A DNA stretch of 43,094 nucleotides, taken from Mastigamoeba balamuthi. Lineage: Eukaryota; Evosea; Mastigamoebida; Mastigamoebidae. Where the stretch lies: positions 3,902 to 46,995 of the forward strand of contig CACRSC010000013.1 of NCBI GenBank assembly GCA_902651635.1. Direction: 5' to 3'. The translations under genes and the position numbers were made by a program. Positions 1 through 11,693 of the stretch are shown here, one piece after another (position 1 is the stretch's first letter; every line of letters starts with the position of its first letter). A model generated the notes under the pieces. That model was not told the origin of the DNA and searched no databases. It saw nothing but the letters and a program-made list of their open reading frames with translations.

Positions 1-700
1 GCAAAACCCCCACCAAGAAGCACAAGGACAAGCCCAAGGACAAGAACAAGGGCTGCACTGGGCCAATAATCACTGTGATACCTCCCCCACCCCAGCAGGA
101 CAAAGACCTAGACATCATGCCTCTCAGGAAAGCAGGTATGTAGCATTCTCCCCTTCCTTCTTTATTCCCACATCACACACCCTTCCTTAATGTTGCTTTA
201 GGCACTGCTCAGCACCACGTGTCAGTGGCCATGAGCAATCTGAGGAGGAGGAGGAGGAGGAGGGGAAGAAGGAGGGGGAGGAGGAGGAGGACGAGGATGA
301 GGAGGTCTCGGCAAATGACTACAAGGGCACCTCACGTGCATCGAAGTCTGATGAGGAGCAGAGGAGAGCGCTGCAGGAGAAGTAGCAGATCTCGGCCCTC
401 ATGAAGACGTCGTGTGACCTTCTTGCCATTTTCACTGCCGAGCCCAGCGAGGAGCGTGCCCATCAGCCCTGCACCTTTGGAGAGGTCAGGACTGGGTTCA
501 AGGCCATGCAGATGCTGCTTGCTGGTACTCTGAGCGACCTCATCGTGAGGTACAAAACCCCTCCCCCCATTCTTCCTTGTTCTTCTGGCTCTAATTCAAA
601 CTATTTTTGCAGGATGAATGCCCTCACGTGTGCTGTTGAGGCAGGCACGCAGTCCAGGGAGCTGATGCTCAGGAAGAAGCTGATGCTCAGCATTTCTGGT
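1..700 (+). pseudogene. 5' exons of a charged, nuclear-looking spliced gene, with an in-frame stop
   Basis: The window opens inside an exon. Bases 1-135 read as a Lys/Asp-rich segment followed by a Pro run and end at a GTATGT donor. An intron of about 66 nt ends in TTTAG near 201. The next exon reads SEEEEEEG then GKKEGEEEEDEDEE, and continues through a helical stretch to a GTACAA donor near 550. Its reading frame is interrupted by TAG at 383-385 although coding character continues on both sides. The overlapping Arg-rich frame is a shadow of the GAG repeat. Another short exon (about 613-700) encodes a Leu/Lys-rich helix. I do not recognise the family. The exon around 90-135 resembles an exon of the broken gene near 38.7 kb (both contain D-x-D-I-M-x-L). 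It could be a pseudogene or a gene with a sequencing error. Confidence 0.4.
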
Positions 701-754
701 ACGTTTCCTTCCCTACCCTTTGTTTTTCAAATTTCTAACAATGTGTGTATACTG

Positions 755-905
755 TGTAGCGGCACATAGCAGCATCATGTGTAGCAGCACGTAGCAGAAC
801 CATACGTAGCAGCATGCAGCAGACCCTCCGCTATGCCACATAGTTCATTCATTGTGCTACGCACCGCTGCGGCAGGGTCCACTACGTGCCACTACATTAC
901 TTGAC
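755..905. repeat. Dispersed GTAGCAG/CTGCTAC repeat, left copy
   Basis: This stretch is built from degenerate GTAGCAGCACATAGCAG-type units. It then turns into their reverse complement (CTACGCACCGCTGC, CCACTACGTGCCACTACATT), so it can fold on itself. The same sequence, in the same order and orientation, recurs at about 40045-40190, including the shared phrase CATAGTTCATTCATTGT. It seems to lie in an intron, as the right-hand copy does. Confidence 0.7.
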
Positions 906-989
906 GTGTGAGAGGTACAAAATGATCTCAGGCAAGAGCAGGTCCCAGAAGACTTGTGCCAGCGATGGTTCCTCCCCTCCTGGTGTTGT

Positions 990-1290
990 TTCATTTTTAG
1001 AACATCCAAAAAGCAGTGCGCGCACACACAAGAGAGGTCAGAGAAATGCATGCCTGGCTGTGTTCAACTGCAGAGGCAGTATTGCATGTGCTTGCTGCAG
1101 CACAGCCTTCATCTTGCACAGCGAGATGTTGCACCAGCCCTGTCTTTCAAAATTGCAGAAAATGTCAACCAGACCAGGCACAAAATGCTTCTTCACCTCA
1201 GCGCTTTCATGTGTGGTGGTGTGCTCCTTGGTGTCCTCCATGATGCCCACGTACTCATTGAGCAGTGTGGTGAGCTCGTGGCATAACATC
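990..1290 (+). pseudogene. Frameshifted helical coding remnant
   Basis: After a pyrimidine-rich TTTTTAG acceptor near 1000, one frame reads a good amphipathic helix (NIQKAVRAHTREVREMHAWL and on). Near 1100 coding character jumps to another frame (FKIAENVNQTRHKMLLHLSA and on), which stays open to about 1286. One frameshift would join them. I read this as a broken continuation of the same gene. From 1290 to about 2060 I find no convincing coding frame, RNA gene or repeat. Confidence 0.3.
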
Positions 1291-2069
1291 TCTCCAACCA
1301 TTTGGCGCTCTGAAAAAATATCTCTACCTTCAACAGATAGGGCAGGTTAGCTCTTCTGAATGTGGCAGACAACAACTGAACATGAGCAAGAGGAGGCCTA
1401 GCCACTGAAAAAGATGACAGAGAGGTGGTGGACTTGGAGGAAGAAGAGATTATTACAGAGCAACCACCAAAGCCTCTGCTTTTCTTGTTTCGGGATGTGA
1501 TGATGTTGTTGGTTGTTACAGGAACAGCGGGCATAACTAATTTGCTTCTTCTCTTGAACAATCTGATTTTAGATTGTTGAAGTCGAATTCTTGCTGATTC
1601 AGACCAGTGACTAGTATTATGAAGTGGCACACTCCTGTGAAGCATCAACCTGCACTGGGAGCACAGCATGGTATTCACTCCTGTACCACTCAGCAATTGC
1701 AGAGACCTCTTTCCACTGCTTTTCATCAGAGGTGCCTCTCTTCTTGGGTCAAGTGAGACAGAGGCACACATTGTCAGAAGGAATGATGTTTGTCAGAAGA
1801 TGAACTTCTCCATTGTCTCTCCAGGCCAGAGCTGCCAAGGAACCATCAGGGGATACTGAGATTCTCATTTCGTCCTGTTTGAGTTTGAGAGCACAGCCCC
1901 TTTGCTCAGAGCCAGGAAGGTGATCTGGCTGTCATGGAAATGGTGAATACCCAGTCATTTGCATGAAGCCATTGGGCAGTCTCCCATGTGGAGTAACCCT
2001 GATCTATGCATAGAAGATAGCATGGACTGTATTCTGTGAAGTAGTACCTGAGAGTAATTAGAAGAATCA

Positions 2070-4973
2070 TTGGCTAGCAGTTTACCTGCCCTTGGGGTTC
2101 TTCATCTTGTGAGACTCGACAAGATTACGATGCAGGTGGACCACTGTGTCAAGATCGCACAGGCGTTCTACCAGTACATCAGTGAGGGACTCCACTACAG
2201 CAACCTCTCCGAATTCAACAGCTGCATTCTGAAGGTTTGCAAGATGAGCAGCAACATGAAGAACATGCTCGCCCAGTACAACAACACTGCAGAGAACATG
2301 AAGGAGCAGTTCAGGGCACAGAACATGAACCTTCAGACTTTCCAGGACAAGATCAAGCTGAACCTTGGAGTTAAGGTCACTGTGGAGCAGGTGAGATGAT
2401 TTTGTTTATTCAAAACTGAGTCAATCTTACAGATAAAGACATGGTCGTTCCTCAGGGACCCCAACTGGACGAGCATTGAGGGGTATGTCATGGGGATGTT
2501 GAGTGATGAATACTGCAAGGGGAGCATGCTGGACTTCATACAGGTGTTCCCAGACCACCTTGTGGTGCTGGAGGGAATGCATCGCATTCTCAGCTATGTT
2601 TCTGTCCAAACGGTATTTAAAAATACATTATATGTTATTTATCCAAAAAATAGGTGAAGTACTTCGAACCAGAGGATCAGAGAAAGCCCGAGTCGTGGGC
2701 ACAGATCAAGCTGCCTTGCTGCAATATCTACCAGCCCATGAGCTTTGAACTCTGCCATGTGTACAGTGCATCTGTGAATGCAACAACAGCCACCATCAGT
2801 CACACGGCCATCTACTCTCTGATGATGGACCTCAAACAGGAGAAGTAAAAACTAAATATTCACATGAACCTCTGAAATTTTGTACAGGAAAATTGCCCCA
2901 AGGAGCAATGCAGAGGTCGCAGGCAGACTGGCTAAAAAAGCAGGGTGGAAGGAACTGATGAGGAAAGCAGATGCTAAGAAGAGAGCCTACGTTGTCATGG
3001 ACATGACCACAGCTTGGAATGCATTGAGCATTCCTGCAAGGAACGAGCTTAAGAAGCTGTGTATGGAAAGAACAGAGCAGCAGCTGGCTCCTCTTACAGC
3101 TCGAACGCTTGGCCTCTCTGTACTTATCTAATTCAATTATTATCTCTAACCAGAAACACAGGATTTCCACGGACTAAAACCCGAGGACCAGATCAGGGCT
3201 CTGCATGCCATCATAGGGGACCCTGGCTGCAGCAAGAAGCCAATCTGCAGTCGAGAGACTCTAAAGGACTGGATCCATCAACTAAAAAAGTCCAAGAGGG
3301 GAAGCTGTGACAAAGACCCAGATTTTGAGACCCCAAAGAAAAAGAAGATGTACGACCCTGCTTGGGATGCAAAGCACCAATAAGAGGAAGAGTCAGAGTC
3401 AGAGTCACAGTCAGAGTCAGAGGAACGGCCCCGCAAGAAGCACAACAGCCACCACAAGGAGATGGCTATCAAGCCCGGTAAGACCCCAGTCCCCAGAGCC
3501 CATGCAGCACCAGCACCACCAGGAGGACATGCCCTGGGTGAGCCAGGGACAGCAGAGTCAGCAATTGAGATTCCCGGGGACAGCCCAGAGGGAATGCAGG
3601 ATGCTGAGGTCATAGAGCAGGAACCGCTCTCCCCCTCTGCAGAAGCCAGTCAGCCCAAGAGAAAGGCTGTAGTTCCATCTCCCTCAAAGCCTGTGTTGAG
3701 GGAGATGGACATGTTCTTCCTCTCACAGCTCGAGCCTCTTCTGGGGAAGATCACTTCCCATTCAGCACTGTACAGGGCAGCCCGCTGGACTGAGGGGTCA
3801 GCAACGCTGCCAGTTCTGGGGCAGCTGTACGAGGCCACGATCTGCCTGGGGGACAGGGTGACCACTGTTTCGATGTGCTTCTGCAATGAGGCCAAAATGT
3901 GTATTAATCATATGTGATTTTCTCTACTAACATTGAACAGGTCTTTTTCAGTGAATTGGACTACACCAGAGATCCCCGTTTGTGTGCTGCACTGAAAGAG
4001 ATGTGGATGAATGGAGGGGAAGGAGCTCAGGCCATAATGCGCCTTCTTAAACGTGCCTGCATCTTTTCTTATTTTTTCTCACTCTTCATTAGCTGCTGGA
4101 ATGAAGATGCAGCAGGCAGAAGCTGCCACGAAATCCCAGGAACCAAAGGGCCCACAGCCCCCCCAGCCATCCAAGGAGAACCAGCGGCCCGTGGAAGACA
4201 AGCAGCTGGAAGCAGAGCAGCCCAAGAAAGACAAGCAGCCCGAGGGAGACAAGCAGACCAAGGAAGCCGAGCAGTCCAAGGAAGCCGAGCAGCCCAAGGA
4301 AGCCGAGCAGCCCAAGGAAGCCGAGCAGCCCAAGGAAGACAAGCAGCCTGAGGAAGACAAGCAGCCCGAGGGAGACAAGCAGCTCATGGAGACACAGCAA
4401 CCCCACATAGCCCAGATTCCTGAGGAAACCCAGACCTCGAAAGCAGCTTCAGAGAGCACTGAGGTTTATGAGTCTGTTTCTGCCTCACAGAAAGGTCATT
4501 AAAAGAGTTGCTGCTTTGTTTTTTTCAAACACTCAAATAACATCAGATTCTGGTTTAGAAGAGGAGAGGAAAATCAGAGAAGAGGCTGAGTGCAGACTGG
4601 AAGAGGTATTAAGTAATTAGTTCACTTTTTCTTCTAATAAAAGTAGGCCAAGGCAGAACAGGCCAAGGTCAGTGAGGAAGAGGTCAGTTCTAAAGAAGAC
4701 AGTGCAAGTTCACAGGTTTCCAGTGAGTCAGAGGAGCCCGAACCTGGTACTATGTTATTAATTTTTTATGTTTCTGACTTTTGATTCAGAAACACCTGCA
4801 AGAGCAAGCAAGAGGTCTCGTACTTCAACTTCCAGGGCACCAGCTCGCAAGACCCGTACAGCTTTTACTTTATTGTTTTTCTAATAACAGTGTCAGAGAG
4901 AACTGCAAGGAAGAAACCAGTAAAAACAACCAGGAAGGCACCAAGGAGGACTCCTGCAGCCAAGAAACACTAA
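2070..4973 (+). CDS. Spliced gene for an acidic/basic repeat protein with an H1-like tail (function unknown)
   Basis: Eleven exons with consistent phases can be placed: about 2070-2390, 2433-2612, 2654-2844, 2888-3119, 3162-3898, 3952-4052, 4093-4494, 4547-4605, 4647-4746, 4790-4855 and 4891-4973 (stop TAA). Most introns are 40-52 nt. The N-terminal exons are helical with conserved Cys/Trp. Then come a Ser/Glu run, a Pro-rich linker, a Lys/Glu/Gln repeat and a C-terminus rich in Lys, Arg, Ala, Pro and Thr (for example KKPVKTTRKAPRRTPAAKKH), like a histone H1 or AT-hook tail. A chromatin or nucleic-acid-binding role is inference. The long exon carries an in-frame TAA at 3381-3383 with coding on both sides, so this is either two genes or a pseudogene. 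The true start is not resolved. I recognise no named family. Confidence 0.5.
4263..4334 (+). repeat. 18-bp in-frame tandem repeat (four copies)
   Basis: Four adjacent copies of GAAGCCGAGCAGCCCAAG encode E-A-E-Q-P-K. The first copy has one T for C change. Degenerate six-residue units (E-D-K-Q-P-E) flank both sides. The near-identity indicates recent slippage or unequal exchange inside the coding exon. Confidence 0.9.
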
Positions 4974-5166
4974 GATGTTCTTTAAAGCTCAGACCTTTAC
5001 ATGAGCTAAGAGAAATACAAAACAAGATGTGAGAAGGCATCGTTGTTTGAATGATTTCAAACTATAAAGTTCCATTTATGTTTTTATAATCTTTTTCCAC
5101 TGTAATTTTATATAAAAAGACATATTTTGGTCTCATTTCTGACTTTGTTTTTTCACTAAAAGTCCA

Positions 5167-5230
5167 AAAGTCAGTTTTTTCTGACTTTATGTTTTTCTTT
5201 TTTTCCTCAAAGTCAGATTATTCTGACTTT
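5167..5230. other. Two AAAGTCAG/CTGACTTT hairpins downstream of the charged-protein gene
   Basis: AAAGTCAG at 5167-5174 pairs with CTGACTTT at 5181-5188 around a T6 loop. AAAGTCAGA at 5209-5217 pairs perfectly with TCTGACTTT at 5222-5230 around a 4-nt loop. Further copies of CTGACTTT occur just upstream. They lie in the AT-rich flank about 200 bp after the TAA at 4973 and could be a 3'-end signal or simply a decayed repeat. From 5240 to about 5590 I see no gene. Confidence 0.6.
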
Positions 5231-5592
5231 CTAGTCATCTGAGCATTTTTATGAAACTGGTAAAATGGTACGTTTGGCTGCAAAGACATATGGAGCCATA
5301 AGAAAAATGCTACCCTCTAAAGGACCACAAACTTAGCACTGAGATCAAGAACAAATATGTGTGTATTTAATTAGAAGAAGTTGGAGGTTGTTTCCCCTTT
5401 ACACGCATTCATTCACTGACACTCAACATCAATTCCCTGCAGGGAAGTGAGTGTGACATTGCCAGCAGTGTTACCTCATTCAGATACACTTCTTCAGTGT
5501 CACACATGAAGGCAGCAGCAGCATCAGCATCAGCATCAGAAGCAGCACTGGTGTCTTAAGTAGCAGCAGTAGCATTGAAAGAATGAAGAGTG

Positions 5593-6560
5593 ATTTACCT
5601 GCATTGACAAAGAGCATGGGGAAAGAGGGGGTGGCAGAGACTGTTGTAAGCACATCCTTATCCCAGTTGTCATAGGCTGCTGCTGCTGCATTCCAGTCAC
5701 TGTTCATATTCTTGTAATACCTGAGAGCAGCACAACGAGCACATTGTGCTTATTCAGATTGTTAGTGACGAGCAGGTGGTGGTAGGATAAGTTCATCACG
5801 AATGTGCTCTTACGTTACATGAACACATAGGCATTTGCACCACTATCAGGTTTACTCATCATACCTCTTATGCCTTTCCTCATTCCTCATATGTAGCGAG
5901 CTGAACAATGTTGTATTGATATAGACAATTGTGAGCATGATTATGATCTTAATGTCAATCTGCATGAGGTCATTGCCAAACACATATGGCTCCTCCACCA
6001 CGACCCACGTGAGTTATCTGAAGAAGTGCTCACTGATGACATGCCATTTCTTTTTGTACTGTTGAACTTCTGTCTGAGCAACAGTAAGTTGCTTTGATAG
6101 CTGCTTAAAAACAATGTACGGAATGTGAACTTCACCTGTAGTGCTTGCTGGCCTCAGAACGGCCAAACAATACTATGCTAAGCATAAGTCAGTTACATGC
6201 GGGGTTTGGTATTACAGAAAGGACGAATCAATTGTCAGTCCCCTTTTTTTGCCCATAGTAAGACGAGAGCTCCCAGGCCTTGTTGAAGTCTCTGCGGGCT
6301 CTTAGGGCAGGAAGGTCAAATACGCTATAAATCAGAATAAAGAGCATCTTGAAGAAGCACCCAGTACTGTTCTCCAGTGATGTTGCTGAAGAAGTCAGTC
6401 TTCTTCTCCTTTGTTATCTCAAGCCAGTTGGCATACATGAGCACGACATCATTTGAATAATGAACTGTGATGTCACTGAGGCATTTGCCGCATTTTTCTT
6501 TGCAGGTTGTGTATAAATATGGTCCATTTTTTGTGCACAGCCCGTCAAACAAAGCTATGT
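5593..6560 (-). other. Fragments of an AT-rich spliced gene, probably membrane protein (unresolved)
   Basis: Several minus-strand stretches look coding. Bases 6368-6552 read a Cys/Tyr-rich segment ending at a GTACTG donor. A 43-nt intron (6325-6367) ends in TATAG. The next exon, starting at 6324, reads a helical segment (DLPALRARRDFNKAWELSSY). Lower down, about 5880-6130 reads a helix plus a hydrophobic span (KIIIMLTIVYINTTLFSS) with one in-frame TAA. About 5590-5725 reads another exon bounded by AG and GTAAAT. The hydrophobic segment is loosely like that in the gene at 35.4-36.7 kb. I could not build one continuous frame, and the product is unknown. Confidence 0.35.
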
Positions 6561-6805
6561 GTCTTGTAGGTCAAAGGGAAGATGAAAGTTTTGCTTTTCA
6601 ATATCCCAGGGTGTCTCCTTGAATTCTTCATAGCCGCGAGGATGAGGAGCTTGAGACTATTGCAAATTTCAACCTTGTGATCAGCGAGACACATAGCTTT
6701 TTTCTGCCATAATCCAATAGCTTACATAGGGGTTGCTACAGGATTTGTGGATTTGACTCAGTTATTGAATTGTGTCTCACCCAATGCTTGTTCTCGCGCA
6801 TGTGG

Positions 6806-9800
6806 TCAAACCGTTTGGGAGCTGTCCTGCATCTTTTTCTTCCAAGTAGCAAGGTTGGCAGACACGTTGTCGTAGAGCACGCGGGCAGCAGGCATAACCT
6901 TGCACATGCTCTCGACGAGGGGCTGGGCGATGTACTCGAGGAACGTCGACTGCATCTTGGGGATGCTGGTCGTCTCCTTGTCCATAAATGGACTCACAGG
7001 CATCCCCAGCTTCTTCTCCTGCTCGCCTTGCAGGAAGAACTCGTGGCAGATCTGCGCAGTCCACTTGCTGTACGTGTCCCATGACCGCATTGAGTTGGAG
7101 AGGTCGGCCACCTTGATAAAGATGGTCATCAGCAGCGATATGTCCTGTGATGTCTCGAACTTGCAGTTCCCTGCAATCTTGGCATTCCACGCTCCGAGCA
7201 ACTCCACGTGACGACCTGCAAAAAAAGGGGCCACAGTGGATGACGGTTGAGCGAGATTGAATAGAGTTTACATGCAGCAAGAGGGCGCACTCATGTCGGT
7301 GGCAAGCACAAGTTGTACAACAAGCTTGTAGAAATCAGTGAAGGTTTTGCGGGGCATGTGCTTCAGGAAGTTAATCTCGGGCCTGAGTAGCAACGAGAAC
7401 GACTCTGCGAGGTGCATGTTCTCCAGGACTGATATTCCGTTGTGATGGACAGCCACACTATCCAGCGTCGCCACGAGGAAATTGCTGTTCACTCCCTAAT
7501 GAATGTAAGTGGATTAGTCATTCAACTATCTGAGGAAAACGAATCAAGCAAGAATGAAGGCGCACTGGGTGGCGGAAGTCATGGACAATTGCCGAGTACA
7601 ACACGGCCATTGTTTCGAGAACAGGTATTCGCTCTTTTCCATAGCGATCCAGCAGCCAAAACACGGCCTGGACTACATCTGCTGCATGCATCGAGTTGTG
7701 ATACGGGTTGTCCTGGATCCACAAAAACAAAAAACCGTGAGGATATCGAGACTGACCGAAGAGACTGCTCGTACCAAGTACCCTTCGTGGATGAGATCGA
7801 CCCAGTGTGTAAACTGAGTCTTGGAGATGCCGAATGCTGTGAACAGGTTGAAGTACTCGAATGATGCCACAGCAACAGCCGACAGAGGAGACCTGTGTCA
7901 GGGTGGGACGTCAGTAACACCATGCGCGAGCACCACAGCAGGTGTGCTGACACACCTCTCGCCGCCGCTCAGTGCGCTGGGATCGAAGGACCACGTCTGT
8001 ATGACCTCGAGGTTGTCGACAGGGCTCAGCGTTGTCGCGCTGCCCGAGTGGCCCCCACTGATGCCCGGGGCCAGGGACCCGCGCCCGTTGATGGACAGCA
8101 CCGTGTCCAGGAGGTAGGACTCGATCTCCTTGTCGACCTCCTCGCCCAGCTCAGCCTTCCTGCGCCTCACCTGGATGTTGGCCTGGTAGAGTCTGTTCTG
8201 GCTGATGATCTCCACAATCTCTCCAAGTCTGTCCGATGCAATCAATTGAAACCAACCGTGAAGATCGGCGCAGGTGCTGCTGTACCTCTTGGAGTCGTCG
8301 CGGGTCGTCGTGTTGCGGGACCTGAGGTCGTTAAGGACCTGGATGACGGTCTCTGCGGGCGTGTTGAGGAGGTGGCTCGTCCGGCCCATGAGCTGGCACT
8401 CGAGCTGCTCCGCCTTGTGCCGCAGGCTGCTGTTCTCGCGCACGAGGGTGGAGACCTTCTTCTTGTGCATCACACCCAGCACCGCGAAGCCCACGGCGCT
8501 CCCCACGACCACCACCAGCGTCGGGACCAGCACGGCGATCAGAACGGTCCTGTCTCTGCTCTGCTTGTCTGGGCGGATATGAGCAAAAAATGGTCAGTTG
8601 AGCTCAGCTGTCCGGGGGGTGCCGCACTGTACGACACTCCGCAGGGCGGAAGCACGACGCTGAACGGGGTCTGGACGAAGGTCATTGTCGAGGCGTTGAG
8701 CGCCGTGAAGAAGATCTTGTTGGAGCCCTGGTTGCAGCAGGCGCCGCCTCCGCAGCTGTCCACAAACGGCCCGAACGTCAGCCCGCCGACGTCGAAGCTG
8801 CCGGTCTCGTAGAGCAGGTCCAGGATGGACTTGGAGTCCACCGACGTGGCCATCGAGAGCAGCTTGGTGTAGAGCCTGCCGGCGACGAACCCCTCGAGGG
8901 ACAGCGGGCCGCGGGACTCGGCAGACACCCACTGCAGGTAGTCCTCGACGACCGCGACGCTGGTCGAGCTCAGCGGGGGCAGGACCTGCGCTGGGGGCGT
9001 CAGGCCGGCCGCCTGCAAGGGACGGACGGTGGGCGGACGTCGGTGCGGAAGACGTTGGACATCGTGTCGTTGAGGGCCGCCAGCTTGGCGACGACGCCGT
9101 CGGTGACTGTGGAGCTGCAGACGAACACCGCGCCGGGCTTGGCCCTGCGCACGGCGCTGATGAACAGGGCCGCCGGGGTCTCTGTGGACAGCAGGATGAA
9201 CGCCTCTGCCTCGGCCAGCTTCATCTGCTCGATGCCCGCGGAGACGTCCGCGGTGGTCCTGTCGTAGGCGTACAAGGCCGCGAGCTTGAGCCCCTGCGCG
9301 ATATGTCAGCTCCGTGGCAACGCGGTCCGAGGGGGCCGCGCACGTGCTGCGCGAGGGCCTTCTCGGCCCCCACGCGGGCGTCGTTGCCGGCGTGGTCGTT
9401 CTGGTACACCATCCCGACCCTCTGGCGCCCCAGGGACCCCACGACGTACTCGACGGCCACGTGCATCTCGTCCCAGAACGACGCCCGCAGGTTCACAACG
9501 TTCCTGGGGGGGCCCGGGCGCTCAGCCGCGAGGGGCCGGGGAGGGCGGGGACGGGGCTCACCGCCTGAACGGCCTGCGCAGAAGCTGGGCGCCAGAGAAG
9601 GGGGCGAAGAGCGGCAGGGACTCGGGGATGGCGTCGGCGATGGCGAGCGAGGGGTCCGTGCCGTACACCCCCAGCAGCGAGACCACGTCGTCGCGCGCCA
9701 CGAACGTCCTGGCGTTGTCCGCCGCCGCCTCGGCGCTGTACCCGTCGTCCATCGTCGCCAGCACGACGTTGGTGCCGCTGCCCGCGTTGTTGAACTCGCT

Positions 9801-11404
9801 GAACGCCGACGCGACCCCCGTGCGGACCGCGAGCCCCGTGCTCGCCAGGGCCCCCTCCACCGGCGCGCTCTGGCCCACCACGGCCACCCTCCCGCGCTTC
9901 CACACGTACCCGCACGTCGGGAACGACAGCGTCGACGTCGGCACCGGCACAAACCCGCGGCCCCCGGCCAGCAGCTGCACCACGTACACCGTGTGCCCCC
10001 CCTGGTTGCACCAGCACCCCGCCGGCCCGTCGCACACCCGCCCGTACGGCCCCAGCTTGGTCCCGCTCAGGTCGAACGTCCGCTCGTCCCGGAAGACGGT
10101 GTCCAGGAACCGCCTCCGCGTCAGCGGCCACCCGTAGAGCGACAGCGCCCGCGTGGCCGCGGCCACGATGAGGCGCCCGTGGACGTAGCCCGTCACGCCG
10201 AGGTACGTGAGCGGCTGGCCAGGGCTGCTCGCCGCCATGGCCTTCCTGTAGTCGGCGGCGAGCTTGTCTGTCGTCGAGAAGGGCGACGGGAAGTCCTGCG
10301 CCACGTAGATGCGGTAGCCGTCGAGCGAGTGCGGCAGGATGCTCGACGTGAAGATCGGCTCGACCCCCGAGAGCGCGCAGAACACGATGTCCGAGCCGCC
10401 GTGCGGCAGGTACCGCAGGAGCAGCTGCTTGAACGCGATGCCTGTGGCCATGGCGAGGACCGCCCGCGGTGGGCGACCGCCTGCGGAGAACCGGGCGATG
10501 GCGGCGTCGGCGCTGGCGTTCATGCGGCCCTCGAAGGTCGCGTCTGTGATTTGGTAGTGCGCCGACGCCATCAGCGACAGCCCCATGAGCCCCAGCGTGT
10601 TGTTGATCGTCTCGAACATGTCCCTGCGTTTGAGTGTCCACCCGTAAGAGCCAATTCTAGGATGAGAGATTCGCTGTCGAAGCTCCGCGCCCGTTCATTG
10701 GCCACAGTGCGCACTAGGACAGTTGCCTGCTTGGATACAGACAGCGGGGTGGGGCAGGGAGGCACCATCCGGTGCTGTCGTTCTGGAAGTAGATGGCGAC
10801 GCTCTGGGCGACAGTCCAGTCGCTCGCCAGGTGCGCCAGGACCGCCGCGAGCTCGTCCGGGTTGCCGGGCGCCACGTGCACGATGCCCGGGGCTGGCGTG
10901 CTGTCCCCGCGCAGGAACGAGGCGCCGGCGATGGGCCCCACGATGGGTATGCTCTTGTCGCTGAGGACCGCGAGGGCCGCGAGCAGGTGCGGCGACCCCG
11001 CGATCGACGTCAGCCCGAAGAACCCCGCCGACTCGAACCACGCTGCGTTCTCCGCCGTGTGCACCGGCAGGTACATGTCGTCCCTCGCCTCCACCTGTGC
11101 CACCGGCATTGGACGAGCGTTGCATTCCACTCAGAGCAGGTCTCCGGCGACGCGTTTCAGTCGGTTTTTGCGGCGTTGTTTGGCGGACCTGGAAGTTGAG
11201 GACGCTGTAGAGGTTGGCGTCGTCGAAGGCCGCTCGGATGCCGTTGCGGACGGCGATGCCAGCGGCGCCGAGGACGCCAGTGATCGGAGCGCTCATTCCG
11301 AAGCGCACTGTGGGGTCGCTGCGGTTCACTGCAACGTCGCCCAACGCCGCCGCAACGCAGAGAGCCAGGGGCAGCACGAGCGAGCGTGGTCCGGTGTGTT
11401 CCAT
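6806..11404 (-). CDS. Receptor-type cyclic nucleotide phosphodiesterase (two PBP-type ectodomains, TM, class I PDE)
   Basis: Twelve exons: complement(join(6806..7215, 7291..7495, 7566..7712, 7775..7892, 7956..8228, 8286..8568, 8628..9012, 9054..9293, 9344..9503, 9562..10623, 10766..11094, 11189..11404)), 1275 aa. Residues 1-22 are a signal peptide. Two LivJ-like (type 1 periplasmic-binding/receptor ligand) repeats follow, each ending in a Cys-rich C-C/W-C-N-Q-G motif and a later CG motif. A span at about 806-830 leads into a coiled-coil linker and a class I PDE domain from about 970. PDE hallmarks are YHNSMHAADV (His1027, His1031), HDFRHPG (His1066, Asp1067), ADLSN (Asp1177, metal ligand) and the invariant Gln1228 with Phe1231 that clamp the purine. 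So the catalytic set is complete, although the usual second Asp of HDxDHP is Arg1069. It should sense an extracellular ligand and hydrolyse cAMP and/or cGMP at the membrane. The donor of the 41-nt intron 9013-9053 and the in-frame 57-nt intron 8229-8285 are the least certain boundaries. Confidence 0.88.
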
Positions 11405-11693
11405 GTGCCGGCGTTGGCGCTGCTGCTGTCGCTGTGCGTCAGGTCTGGCGGGGCTATTGGAGTGATTGTCTATTTCTGGCACTGAGATCCGCCCTCTGAC
11501 GAGACTGCTCCTCGGCCGTTTCGGGGTCCGGCGGGCACCAAACGAAGCAGGCCGCGATCTCACACGAGAGCGGGCGCTGGCGTGCACCTGTGGAGGTTGG
11601 GGGAGAGCGATCCCGAGGAATAGCCGCCAGCAATTCTCAATGGCCTGAAAATTACACAAGGAGAAATTCTCGCATACGTCACAATTGGGCCTC

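Noticed and set aside
219-404. Arg-rich small protein
   Set aside because: It is the shifted frame of a GAG-repeat exon that encodes Glu in the frame continuous with flanking exons.
383-3383. Reassignment of TAA/TAG as sense codons
   Set aside because: Well-supported genes in the same window end at TAA (A, F, G), TAG (B, C, E, H, EEP) and TGA (D, PDE) at family-consistent positions.
7895-8812. 305-codon + strand frame
   Set aside because: Antisense shadow of the PDE linker and membrane-span exons; no recognisable motifs.
9013-9053. A 26-nt intron starting at GTCCGC (9013-9038) instead of 41 nt
   Set aside because: Both restore the frame, but 26 nt is far below the 40-nt minimum seen elsewhere. 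The 41-nt choice is preferred, with uncertainty kept.
9303-10964. Long open frame of 553 codons on + across the PDE gene
   Set aside because: It is antisense to the two ligand-binding domains, Arg/Pro/Ala-rich as expected for a GC-rich shadow frame, and has no domain signature.
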